NCBI GenBank assembly: GCA_017510065.1
Contig: JAFWOB010000212.1
Coordinates: forward strand, 1-64,000
Direction of reading: 5' to 3'
DNA length: 64,000 nt
DNA from: Parasporobacterium sp.
GTDB lineage: Bacteria; Bacillota; Clostridia; Lachnospirales; Lachnospiraceae
The notes below the pieces were generated by a model. The model was not told where the DNA came from and did not search any database. It was given only the letters and a program-made list of their open reading frames with translations. A program made the translations under genes and the position numbers. The first letter of the stretch is position 1. Each line of letters begins with the position of its first letter. This document shows, piece by piece, positions 8,357-16,503 of the stretch.

Positions 8357-9706
8357 TCAGGCGGACTTTTCCGGCGGTTTCACCTTTCTGATCAGGATAA
8401 GATAGGCAATCGTCAAAAACAGGTTACAGCTCATCCAGCTGATGGGATATGCCCAGAACAGAGTCTCAAACGTATGGACCTGCGCAAAGACGGTATAGAT
8501 CCAGATGATTCGTATTCCGCACACACAAAACACTGTGATCACAGCCGGAGTTGTGGAATAGCCGTAAGCCCGAAGTGCACCTGACTCTGTTCCGTATATG
8601 ACATTGAAGACAGCAAACGGCACCACGATATATGCCCTCTGCGCTGCCATCTCCACAATAGCAGGATCAGAGCTGTACAATCCCAGAAAGAACCGGGGAA
8701 GCAGCAGAAAGACCCCTGCCAGTATCGCTCCGAAAACAGTTCCCAGTCCCATGGCAATCCGGGTGATCCGACGGCATCTGTCAAGCTGTCCTGCGCCGTA
8801 ATTCTGTCCGACGAAACTGGTAGCTGCCTGAGCAAATGCATCCACCAGGAAAAAAACGAAGATGTCCAGATACGTGGAAACGGTGTTGGCGGCCACGGCA
8901 TCGCTTCCCAGACTGTTAATGGCTGCCATTACAAACATGTTGGACAGGGAAAACACCATACTCTGTATACCAGCCGGAAAGCCGATCCGGATGATCCTCT
9001 TCAGGACCGATCCGTTGATCTTCATCCGGCGGAATGAGAACCTGGTAAACTCGTCATCTTTCATCAGGGAATACAGCAGCACGACTGCACTGACAGCATT
9101 GGAGATCACGGTAGCGATTGCCACACCTTCCACATTCATGCCGCATACTGCCACGAAGAACAGGTTCATGCCGACATTGATCACGCCGGCAGCAACCAGG
9201 ACCAAAAGAGGGAGTCTTGTATTTCCCTTGCTGCGGAAGATGGCATTTTCAAAATTGTAGAGCATGATAAAAGGCATACCGGCAAAATAGATCCGCAGAT
9301 ATAGTGCCGCCAGATCCAGGATGTCTTCATGGGTATTCAGAAGTTTCAGTAAAGGAACCGCCAGGAGATTTCCTGCGACAGCCAGAACAACTCCCAGGAT
9401 CAGAGAAATGGTGACAGCAGTATGCACTGTCAGATTCGCCCCTTCTTTATCCCTGGCTCCGATATAATTGGCCAGACAGACATTTGCGCCGATGCTGAGG
9501 CCCACAAACAGCATGATCATAATATTGATCACAGGAGCATTGACCCCCACTGCTGCCAGAGCCTGGTTTCCGGCGAACTGTCCCACCACTGCCACATCGG
9601 CAGAATTAAACAGCTGCTGCAGCATGCTGGTGGCAGCCAGCGGCAGTGCAAATAAGATAAGTTTATTCCAGATGCTGCCCTGCAGCATGTTAATGGACGA
9701 TTTCAT
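8357..9706 (-). CDS. MATE family efflux transporter
   Basis: A 449-residue integral membrane protein with twelve predicted spans in two related halves, typical of the DinF/NorM-like MATE group of Firmicutes. The start MKSSINMLQGSIWNKLILFALP and the segment FVGQNYGAGQ near residue 290 are characteristic. MATE proteins exchange organic cations or metabolites against sodium or protons; the substrate cannot be predicted. An ATAGGAGC ribosome binding site precedes the ATG. It lies upstream of rhaB on the same strand with a gap of about 100 bp, so co-transcription is possible, but the products have no obvious functional link. Confidence 0.93.
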   Translation of the reverse strand: MKSSINMLQGSIWNKLILFALPLAATSMLQQLFNSADVAVVGQFAGNQALAAVGVNAPVINIMIMLFVGLSIGANVCLANYIGARDKEGANLTVHTAVTISLILGVVLAVAGNLLAVPLLKLLNTHEDILDLAALYLRIYFAGMPFIMLYNFENAIFRSKGNTRLPLLVLVAAGVINVGMNLFFVAVCGMNVEGVAIATVISNAVSAVVLLYSLMKDDEFTRFSFRRMKINGSVLKRIIRIGFPAGIQSMVFSLSNMFVMAAINSLGSDAVAANTVSTYLDIFVFFLVDAFAQAATSFVGQNYGAGQLDRCRRITRIAMGLGTVFGAILAGVFLLLPRFFLGLYSSDPAIVEMAAQRAYIVVPFAVFNVIYGTESGALRAYGYSTTPAVITVFCVCGIRIIWIYTVFAQVHTFETLFWAYPISWMSCNLFLTIAYLILIRKVKPPEKSA

Positions 9707-9858
9707 TTCAAAAGCTCCTATGCCGGCTAAATCAAATACATGAAACTGCTGTTCAGCAGCGTGGCTGCTGCACTGCGGAGTTATGGTTTGGAAAGATGGC
9801 TCGATTCTTCCGCGATTCTACTAATTCAGCTCAGAAAGCCGCATTTTTTTTAAATGTA

Positions 9859-9891
9859 CAGCATCCGCCGCGGAAGAGCCGGCGGATGCTG
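9859..9891. terminator. 12-bp perfect inverted repeat, possible terminator without a U-tract
   Basis: CAGCATCCGCCG (9859-9870) is exactly complementary to CGGCGGATGCTG (9880-9891) with a 9-base loop. It lies 36 bp after the stop of the secreted repeat protein on the minus strand. In that direction it is followed by an A-rich, not U-rich, stretch, so it is not a canonical intrinsic terminator; it may act as an mRNA 3' stabiliser. Confidence 0.4.
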
Positions 9892-9926
9892 ATCTGAAAC
9901 ACTATTATTATTGCATTCTCAACGCG

Positions 9927-12683
9927 TTATCCTCTTGGTCCTGAATAGCCGCAGATACAAGGATCAGAAGTCGTATGGTATTCCGTATATGAATCACCGC
10001 ACGTAGTACAATAATAGGTATGTGTCATCGTCTCATTTCCCGGAGTCGGATAGCAGGTATAACTATGCCCTTCAGCCGGTACAAAATTGAAATAATCTGT
10101 AACTCCGCATTCGGAGCAGGTATACACATCATATCCGGAATTCAGACAATCTGCAGCTACAGTATTCTGATATACCCAATTATGTCCATAAGCTGCAAAA
10201 GTGATGGTCTGGGTCGCTCCGCAAACCGTACATTTATCAACTTCCACTCCGTCATTCTCACAATCAGGGGCAGTATAACTATCAATCTCCCAGTCATGCC
10301 CGGTCGCCGGCCAGACAGAGGTAAAAGTGGCGGTACAGCCTTCATTGTTGCAGATATAAGCATACGTACCGTCAGTGTCACAGGTGGGCCATACGGAATG
10401 ATCCAGGTCCCAGACCCAGTCATGTCCCGTGGCCGGAATAACACTTGTCTGCGTCAGCCCACAGTTTACACAGGTATATTTCTCTTCACCGGGGGTTTCA
10501 CAGGTTGCCGGAATAATACTGTCCGGATGCCAGAGATGTCCGGTTGCCGGAACGGTTTCTGAGTAGAATTCGCCGCATCGTTCGCAGGTATATAAGTTGG
10601 TCCCGTTTTTCTCACAGGTAGCAGGATCACTCAGTTCATCGGACAGGATCCATTTATGTCCCAACGCTGTCAGCGGCTCCTGGTATTCTGCTCCGCAGGT
10701 GGTGCAGATCCACACATGGACGCCATCATGTTCACAGTCCGCCGGCGAGCCTCCGTTGCTTGCCCAGTTGTGTATATGTTCCGTAGTGGTTTCTTCCTGG
10801 GAAGTGGTCTCCTCTTCCGGAACGCCCGGCTTTACCACAACATTTCCTTCATAGACCTTGCCCGGCTCATGTTTCTGCTCTACGCCGTCGACGAAGATCA
10901 GTCCGATCACCTTACTGTCCTCGGTAAAGACCAGTTTGCTCAGATGGCTCTCCTGCGTGACGGTCCAGGAAGATCCGCTCTGCAGCGTCGCCATGATGCC
11001 ATGATGGGTGCTGTAGGAAGAATCCTTGCAGTAATCGGTAAAGCCTTCTGCCGCCGACACTTCGTTCCAGTGTGCGCAGTCATATTCATTCATGTATCCT
11101 GTCAGAGTAGAACCCGCCAGGGTCAGAAGAAGATCCCTCTGGTAGTCTTCATTTACAATGCCGCCTGACAGATCACAATCCTTGACTGTCACGATCACTC
11201 CCGGATAGGTTTTACCTTCCGGTACGGCATTCATGAACATTGTATCATTGTTATAGACAGTCTGGATCAGATATCCGGTTCCCTTGGGATCCGGCACGAT
11301 CTCGCAGTCTTCCAGGTACAGATCCGCATTAGTGGATTTGACAAGGATCACACTGCCTTTGGTGTGATCGATATACGCCTGCTGCTGCGGCTCATATTCA
11401 ACGCCTTTGTCAAGACTGAGATCAGTACGCAGGGTGGATCCGTGCACACGGACATCCGTCTTGTAAAGAGGGATCTGTTCCTCGGAATAGCCTTCGTATT
11501 CCCAGTAAGGCGGCAGGTTCACACTATGGATCATCAGGGCATTTCGGCCGCCTTCAATGATGGAGGGAAGCTCTTTGTCGCTTCGTTTTTCTTTATCCGC
11601 TTTGGTCAGGACTTTTGATACGACAGGATCTTTCTCACCGTCTGCAATGTTCCCTACCGTCACTTTCCCGTAGGTCCCGGAGATAATGCCGATCTCAGCA
11701 GCCTGAAAATGGCTTCCGTAAGCAAAAAGGTTGCAGAACAGATCTGAATAGGCTCCGTAACCGCCGTCCATGGTGATCGCTTCAGAACCGTAGGCGTAAA
11801 GGCTCAGTTCTTTTCCACCTTCCGGTGCAGGCTGTGCTGCATCCGTGGAAAGGGTAGCCCAGTTTCTGGAAACGATCGTAGAGTTCACGTAAATACTCTC
11901 GCTGTTGCCAACTCCCAGAGTGGTACGTATATTGCCGGATACCAGAAGTCCTCCCGGAGGGCCTGACAGCGGAGCTGTCTCCACCGCGGTTTCTCCTCGG
12001 ACAAAAGAATCCCTTACTGCCAGGGAAGACGTCCCTGCATTCTGGATCGCGGTTCCGCCCCAGAAGATCATCTGGGCATTGTTGATATCCCATTCTCCTT
12101 CGTTCAGATTAACCTGTTCGGAAGAAGCGGTATCGATATCAAAAGTACCTGTATAGCCATACGCTGTTCCCGTGGTGCTTACCGGCTCATCCTTCGGGAT
12201 GCCTGGGCTCTCCGGTTCCTGCGCCGCACCTTGCTCACCGCCGGATTCTCCTGCCGGAGAATCACCTTCCGGGCCACCAGGTCCTCCCTGGCTGTCAGCA
12301 GGCGCTCCTGCTGAATCTCCGCCCTGTCCTTCTGCAGATTCTCCCTGAGATTCTCCGCCTTCACTGGCCGGTGCTCCCTGAGGTCCTGCCGCAGGAGTTT
12401 CGGGCTGCGCCAATGTGGTTTCCGGTTGTGGTGCCGGGGTTTCCGATGCACCATTTGCTTCCGTAGGCGCAGACTCGCCCAGCAATGCTTCCAGCTGTTT
12501 GATCAGTTGCTCAGCTTCCGCATTGCTCAGGGATGCTGTTGCTTCATCAACCGATTCAGGACTGACACCCACCAGGCTTTGAAGCATTTCTTTCAGGTTA
12601 TCCAAAGGAGAGGCAAGAACTGTCATGGCCAACATAGAACTCAGTAAAACCGCCAGGACTCCCCCCGTTATTTTCTTTCTCAT
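9927..12683 (-). CDS. Large secreted protein with beta-helix-like region and C-terminal Cys/His repeats
   Basis: A 918-residue exported protein of unknown function. A signal peptide (MRKKITGGVLAVLLSSMLAMTVLAS) is followed by a short helical segment and a Gly/Pro/Glu/Ser-rich low-complexity stretch (about 75-165). A long region resembling beta-helix adhesins follows, rich in G, T, S and N (about 170-620). The last 280 residues hold seven units of about 42 residues built as HxW...C...DG...Y.C..CG......PATGH, each with three or four cysteines, suggesting small metal- or disulfide-stabilised modules. No LPxTG, SLH or choline-binding motif is visible, so the mode of surface retention is unclear. 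ATG 12683 is chosen because AAAGGAGA precedes it; an upstream in-frame ATG lacks one. Confidence 0.85.
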   Translation of the reverse strand: MRKKITGGVLAVLLSSMLAMTVLASPLDNLKEMLQSLVGVSPESVDEATASLSNAEAEQLIKQLEALLGESAPTEANGASETPAPQPETTLAQPETPAAGPQGAPASEGGESQGESAEGQGGDSAGAPADSQGGPGGPEGDSPAGESGGEQGAAQEPESPGIPKDEPVSTTGTAYGYTGTFDIDTASSEQVNLNEGEWDINNAQMIFWGGTAIQNAGTSSLAVRDSFVRGETAVETAPLSGPPGGLLVSGNIRTTLGVGNSESIYVNSTIVSRNWATLSTDAAQPAPEGGKELSLYAYGSEAITMDGGYGAYSDLFCNLFAYGSHFQAAEIGIISGTYGKVTVGNIADGEKDPVVSKVLTKADKEKRSDKELPSIIEGGRNALMIHSVNLPPYWEYEGYSEEQIPLYKTDVRVHGSTLRTDLSLDKGVEYEPQQQAYIDHTKGSVILVKSTNADLYLEDCEIVPDPKGTGYLIQTVYNNDTMFMNAVPEGKTYPGVIVTVKDCDLSGGIVNEDYQRDLLLTLAGSTLTGYMNEYDCAHWNEVSAAEGFTDYCKDSSYSTHHGIMATLQSGSSWTVTQESHLSKLVFTEDSKVIGLIFVDGVEQKHEPGKVYEGNVVVKPGVPEEETTSQEETTTEHIHNWASNGGSPADCEHDGVHVWICTTCGAEYQEPLTALGHKWILSDELSDPATCEKNGTNLYTCERCGEFYSETVPATGHLWHPDSIIPATCETPGEEKYTCVNCGLTQTSVIPATGHDWVWDLDHSVWPTCDTDGTYAYICNNEGCTATFTSVWPATGHDWEIDSYTAPDCENDGVEVDKCTVCGATQTITFAAYGHNWVYQNTVAADCLNSGYDVYTCSECGVTDYFNFVPAEGHSYTCYPTPGNETMTHTYYCTTCGDSYTEYHTTSDPCICGYSGPRG

Positions 12684-12736
12684 CCTTTTCTCCTTTCCCG
12701 TTGTCAAAACACCAATCCCATACCACAGGAATGAGC

Positions 12737-12765
12737 GTTCTACTTCAGTACATTTTTATTGTAAA
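12737..12765 (-). promoter_or_regulatory. Promoter of the secreted repeat protein
   Basis: On the minus strand TTTACA (12760-12765) and TAGAAC (12737-12742) are separated by 17 bp, about 55 bp before the ATG at 12683. Sequence match only. Confidence 0.45.
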
Positions 12766-12797
12766 GAAAACATCTGTTAATTTCAACCAAAAACGAG

Positions 12798-12827
12798 TTG
12801 TACCATTCAGGTCTTTTCTGTTATACT
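12798..12827 (+). promoter_or_regulatory. Promoter of the isomerase-family gene
   Basis: TTGTAC (12798-12803) and TATACT (12822-12827) are spaced by 18 bp and lie about 60 bp before the ATG at 12887. It is back to back with the promoter of the secreted protein, so one regulator bound between them could affect both. Confidence 0.55.
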
Positions 12828-12886
12828 GCTGCAAAACCAGACAATCCGGAAAGATTACATCTGAGCATTTATAGGAGGTTTACAAA

Positions 12887-14305
12887 ATGTTAGTAGAGAC
12901 CAAAGCAAAAGTTGCCGTATTCGGCATTGCCTTAGGGGCGTATCTGCCCCAGTTCCCTTCCCTGGTACCGGAATTTGAGGCGCAGTATGAAGCATTCAAA
13001 CGATCGATCCCCGATACCGTAGAGATCATCGACGGCGGGATCGTCACGACGAAAGAACAGTCCCAGGCAGCAGGTGACAAATTCCGTGCCGCTGATGTAG
13101 ATCTGGTATTCCTGCAGCTCCTGACCTATGCGACTTCTTATAATATGCTTCCGGCTGTTAAGGACCTGGATGTTCCCGTAGTCCTGGTCAATGTCCAGAA
13201 ACTGAAAGCACTGGATTACGATCACACAGATATCGCATCCTGGCTGGGTGAAGGCTACGCCTGCGGCGCTGTAGGTGAAATGGTGGCCGACCTGAACCGT
13301 TTCGGAAAACGTCATGCCGTGATCACCGGTGTGGTGGAAGGTGGAGATCCCGGAGTCCAGAAAGAGATCGAGGACTGGTGCCGGGCAGCCCAGGTCAGGA
13401 GAAGATTCCGGGACACCAACATTGCCCAGATCGGACGTCCCTACCCCGGCATGATGGATCTTTACATCGACGAGTCCAACCTCTATCGCCGGATGCATCT
13501 GTATACCAAACAGTTTGACTGGGAAAAGATGTGGGCGATTGCCGATGATATCACCGATGAGGAAGTGATCCGTGCCAAAGCCCAGGATATCCTGGATACC
13601 TTTGATGTCGAAGGCGGCGGCAGTATTGAAGAAGTCTGGGAAATGGCCAGGTATGTGGTTGCTTTTGAAAAATGGGTCAAAGATGAACAGCTGGGACTGA
13701 TCGCTTCTCATTACGACGGATTTGCCCAGGGCAAAGCAGGCGTGCTGGACAGCATGCTGATCCCTGCATTTTCCATGCTGATCAAACAGGGAACTGCCTG
13801 CGCTGTGGAAGGAGACATGAAAGTAGCCATGGCTATGAGCATCCTGAAGACCATCTCCGGAACCGGACAGCTGGCGGAGATGTACTCTATCGATTTCAAC
13901 GATGATATTGCTATCATCGGCCACAGCGGATCCGGCGACGCTGACATTTCCGACAAAAAGCCGACCATGAAGATCGTCAAGGTCTTTCACGGAAAAACCG
14001 GCGGCGGCTACCTGACCCAGTTCTATCCTTATACCGGTCCCGTGACCTATCTGGCAATTACCCAGGACGGTGACGGCCATTTCAAATTCATCGCGGCAGA
14101 AGGCATCAATGAGGAAGGCAAGATCCTCTCCTTCGGTGATACCAACATGCGTACCAGGTTCACCTGCGGCGCCCGGGAATTCGTCAACCGCTGGAGCGAA
14201 GCAGGTCCGACCCATCACTTCGCTGCTGCCACCGGCAGACATATCGATACGATCCAGAAGGTTGCCAAGATCTTTAACGTGCCGCTGGAGATCATCACCC
14301 GTTAG
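12887..14305 (+). CDS. L-fucose/L-arabinose isomerase family protein
   Basis: A 472-residue cytoplasmic protein of the AraA/FucI fold family, which interconvert aldoses and ketoses with a divalent metal. The length fits AraA (about 475-500). Recognisable elements include DLVFLQLLTYATSYNMLPA near residue 70, an internal CAVEGDMKVAMAMSIL segment with the family's conserved glutamate (about 305), a GHSGSGD segment and a C-terminal THHFAAATG histidine motif. It is a single-gene unit with its own promoter, a TAGGAGG ribosome binding site and a strong palindromic terminator. Proximity to rhaB/rhaD raises the possibility that it isomerises a deoxy- or pentose sugar from the same polymer, but it is not a typical RhaA. 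Substrate unassigned. Confidence 0.8.
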   Translation: MLVETKAKVAVFGIALGAYLPQFPSLVPEFEAQYEAFKRSIPDTVEIIDGGIVTTKEQSQAAGDKFRAADVDLVFLQLLTYATSYNMLPAVKDLDVPVVLVNVQKLKALDYDHTDIASWLGEGYACGAVGEMVADLNRFGKRHAVITGVVEGGDPGVQKEIEDWCRAAQVRRRFRDTNIAQIGRPYPGMMDLYIDESNLYRRMHLYTKQFDWEKMWAIADDITDEEVIRAKAQDILDTFDVEGGGSIEEVWEMARYVVAFEKWVKDEQLGLIASHYDGFAQGKAGVLDSMLIPAFSMLIKQGTACAVEGDMKVAMAMSILKTISGTGQLAEMYSIDFNDDIAIIGHSGSGDADISDKKPTMKIVKVFHGKTGGGYLTQFYPYTGPVTYLAITQDGDGHFKFIAAEGINEEGKILSFGDTNMRTRFTCGAREFVNRWSEAGPTHHFAAATGRHIDTIQKVAKIFNVPLEIITR

Positions 14306-14366
14306 CAGATGCATTCCGGCGCGGCTGCACCGAAATCAATGCTGTGCATGTTTTTTTGAAATATTG

Positions 14367-14508
14367 TGTAACAAAATCGAGGGTATGCATGATTTTCAAA
14401 AATGCCATGTAACGAAATCGAGGGTATGCATGATTTCTACCTCTTTTTGGGAGCTGAAATCATGCATACCCTCTTATTTTTTACAAAAAATCGTGCATAG
14501 CCTCAAAA
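14367..14508. repeat. Cluster of two direct and two inverted copies of a palindromic intergenic repeat
   Basis: A 29-base unit containing ATCGAGGGTATGCATGATTT occurs at 14367-14395 and again at 14408-14436 with one mismatch. An inverted copy is at 14456-14473, and a diverged inverted copy (ATCGTGCATAGCCTC) is at about 14487-14504. The core contains a TATGCATG palindrome. The layout +,+,-,- between convergent genes resembles a REP-like or miniature mobile repeat that has also become a terminator. Confidence 0.8.
14420..14484 (+). terminator. Rho-independent terminator of the isomerase gene
   Basis: GAGGGTATGCATGATTTC (14420-14437) pairs perfectly over 18 bp with 14456-14473, leaving an 18-base loop. 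TTATTTTTTAC follows directly on the plus strand. It lies 115 bp after the isomerase stop and is built from copies of the local repeat. Confidence 0.75.
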
Positions 14509-14530
14509 ACGTTGCAGGCTGTGATAATTG

Positions 14531-14800
14531 TCAGCCTTCCGGCAGCTCCTGGTAATCCATTAGTACGTCATAGATCCCATCTTCTGTCAGAACGCCGCGC
14601 TTCAGATCTGCCGGCAGCTCACCGGCGAGTTCGGTATTATAATCCTGGAACCAGATGACGCTCCCATAATACTCGTCCAGTTCCTGAAGCCGTTTCCCGA
14701 ACTGTTCTGAAGCATCCTTTTTTGTCTGCATCCTGCCAAGTTCTTCTTTTACCTGATCCAACAATGTTTCATAGTAGGTTATGCGTTCTGTCTGGTTCAT
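14531..14800 (-). CDS. DUF4298 family protein
   Basis: An 89-residue soluble protein matching the small DUF4298 family by its pattern ERITYYETLLD at the start, YYGSxxWFQDYxTE in the middle and LTEDGIYDVLMDY near the end. It is mostly helical and its function is unknown. ATG 14800 is chosen over the longer frame because TAGGAGGAACGATC lies immediately upstream. It follows the YqeY-like gene by 29 bp and may be co-transcribed with it. Confidence 0.8.
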   Translation of the reverse strand: MNQTERITYYETLLDQVKEELGRMQTKKDASEQFGKRLQELDEYYGSVIWFQDYNTELAGELPADLKRGVLTEDGIYDVLMDYQELPEG

Positions 14801-14829
14801 GATCGTTCCTCCTATTCCGGATACCGTGT

Positions 14830-15273
14830 TCAGGAGTTGCTGCACAGTTCCGCCACGACTTTGCTGATCAGCTTGCCGTCTGCTTTTCCTTTGAATTCCG
14901 CCATTACGGTTTTCATGATCATACCTTTATTCTTGGTGGCGATCACGTCGGCGTATTTTTCCGTCAGCACCTGCCGGATCTCATCCTCGGACATAAGCTG
15001 CGGGGCAAATTCATTCATCACATCATATTTGAACTGATACTCTTCCTTAAGATCCGTTCTGCTGTCCGGGCAGGTATCGATCTGCTCACGGGCACTCTTA
15101 AGTTCTTTCAGGATCACCCGGTCGGCAAATTCATCCGTAATCTCATCCCGGTGTCCCTCATCGATGGCAACTTTCTTGATTGCTTCGATCAGTGAGGAAA
15201 TTGCTTCCTTCCTCGGTTTATCATGAGCTTTCATTGCCGCGATCATTGCCTGTCTCAGTTCTTCAAATTTCAT
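14830..15273 (-). CDS. yqeY: GatB/YqeY domain protein
   Basis: A 147-residue stand-alone YqeY protein, the domain that also ends the GatB subunit of tRNA-dependent amidotransferase. The helical N-terminal part begins MKFEELRQAMIAAMKAHDKPRKE. The C-terminal EIRQVLTEKYADVIATKNKGMIMKTVM segment is typical. Single-domain YqeY is thought to touch tRNA-related processes, but its role is not settled. The start at 15273 is fixed by GGAGGAAAGAACA before the ATG. It lies 70 bp after the RuBisCO-like gene, and its relationship to that operon is uncertain. Confidence 0.88.
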   Translation of the reverse strand: MKFEELRQAMIAAMKAHDKPRKEAISSLIEAIKKVAIDEGHRDEITDEFADRVILKELKSAREQIDTCPDSRTDLKEEYQFKYDVMNEFAPQLMSEDEIRQVLTEKYADVIATKNKGMIMKTVMAEFKGKADGKLISKVVAELCSNS

Positions 15274-15343
15274 TGTTCTTTCCTCCGTTCCCATCCATAC
15301 CTTCTGCTGCCGGAATCTGATTTTTCGCGGCAGAGGCATGTTT

Positions 15344-16501
15344 TCAATTCTCTAAAGCTTCTATAAATCTCCTGCAGTTGCCGGAAAGATCCGGGGAGAA
15401 CGTAAAGAGTCCTCCTCCCATCAGGAGCGCAACATCTTTTCCGTAAAATTCCTTCATGGCCGGGATCTTCTCAAATGTCATGCCGCCTGCCGGTGCCGGG
15501 AAAATAGGTTTCTTATTCCCATATGGCTCCGTACAGCGATCCACAATATCCCTGCACTGCTGCTGCGAGAAAGAAAACCGCCCTCCGTAATTGGGAAAGA
15601 CCGTGATGTCCGCGCCGCAGATCCTGGGGATCTGGCCATTGATGCAGCCGCATTCAAATCCACCGGAACCTTTGTCCAGGAAACATCCGGCCATCGCCGG
15701 ATGGCAGATCACCGGCAGCGTAGTATGGGAAGCCACATACTGAAGGGTATCGTAGCCCACCAGTCCGGGCGCCAGCATGATCCCGCCTGCTCCGCAGTCC
15801 TGCGCATAACGCACACGGTCCATGATCTTATCGCACTGTCCGGAAAGATTGGGAACATAAGCCGTATATTTGCCGGTCTCCTCAAAGGCACGTTTTACCG
15901 CCGCGCAGACTTCGCGGATTCTTTCTTTAAAGCTGGAAAATGTCTGATCCGCCAGCCCATGATCATCCTTGATCATGTCCACTCCGCCCAACGCACAGAG
16001 GTAGGCTTCCTCTGCAAAGGATTCTGTCGGAAGCCCCATGGGCTTCAATGCGGTAAATGAGATGGGCCTGTCCTTTACGCCCAGCTGTTCCCGGATTCCT
16101 TCCACGCCGAATTTCGGTCCCGGAAACCATTCGTGCTGCTCATCGGAAAGACGGATGTCTTCCACGGTAATTCCCGGAAGGAGGCTGGAATTGCCGAACA
16201 CCACATTCATGAACTGGGCAAATTCCTGTGTTCCGGACTGATCCGAATAACTGATCACTGCCCGATATCCCTGCTCGCAGGGAACAAACTCTTCGATCCG
16301 GCCGATGATATCCGTCTGGATCGCATCGCATTCGATATGGGCGGCGGGAAATTCCACGGTCTGCTCTACCGTAATGTTCTTTGCCATGGACAGGGCATCC
16401 TTTTCCTCCGGCGCAACCGAAGAAGCGATGCGGTAAACAACGGTAAAACGATCATGCAGCTGTGCTCTCAGCACGCTGTCTTCATACCCTTTAAATTTCA
16501 T
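15344..16501 (-). CDS. RuBisCO-like protein (form IV) with KDDH in place of KDDE
   Basis: A 385-residue member of the RuBisCO large-chain superfamily: an N-terminal alpha/beta domain (about 1-125) and a C-terminal barrel. The loop-1 lysine is present (ALKPMG, Lys153), as is the carbamylated-lysine motif IKDDH (Lys178, Asp179, Asp180), with His181 replacing the usual metal-binding glutamate. Other RuBisCO positions differ: CHPAMAG for the HRA motif, NYGGR where Lys334 would lie, and PAGGM near the phosphate site. MGGG near the C-terminus is kept. It is therefore not a CO2-fixing enzyme. Known RuBisCO-like proteins act as enolases, isomerases or decarboxylases, including decarboxylases of branched apiose-derived acids. 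It ends an operon with split transketolase subunits, 2 bp after the preceding gene. Precise reaction unknown. Confidence 0.9.
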   Translation of the reverse strand: MKFKGYEDSVLRAQLHDRFTVVYRIASSVAPEEKDALSMAKNITVEQTVEFPAAHIECDAIQTDIIGRIEEFVPCEQGYRAVISYSDQSGTQEFAQFMNVVFGNSSLLPGITVEDIRLSDEQHEWFPGPKFGVEGIREQLGVKDRPISFTALKPMGLPTESFAEEAYLCALGGVDMIKDDHGLADQTFSSFKERIREVCAAVKRAFEETGKYTAYVPNLSGQCDKIMDRVRYAQDCGAGGIMLAPGLVGYDTLQYVASHTTLPVICHPAMAGCFLDKGSGGFECGCINGQIPRICGADITVFPNYGGRFSFSQQQCRDIVDRCTEPYGNKKPIFPAPAGGMTFEKIPAMKEFYGKDVALLMGGGLFTFSPDLSGNCRRFIEALEN

Positions 16502-16503
16502 TT

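Noticed and set aside
9841-9900. Canonical intrinsic terminator at the 12-bp inverted repeat
   Set aside because: No U-tract follows on either strand, so it is listed only as a possible terminator.
12887-14305. L-rhamnose isomerase (RhaA), because of the neighbouring rhaB and rhaD
   Set aside because: The motifs fit the AraA/FucI superfamily and not the TIM-barrel RhaA.
12932-14314. 460-residue minus-strand frame opposite the isomerase-family gene
   Set aside because: The plus-strand gene has a promoter, a ribosome binding site and family motifs; the antisense frame has none.
15344-16501. A true CO2-fixing RuBisCO
   Set aside because: Several catalytic positions differ, including Glu204 (His), Lys334 (Arg) and the HRA motif, and no phosphoribulokinase is nearby.
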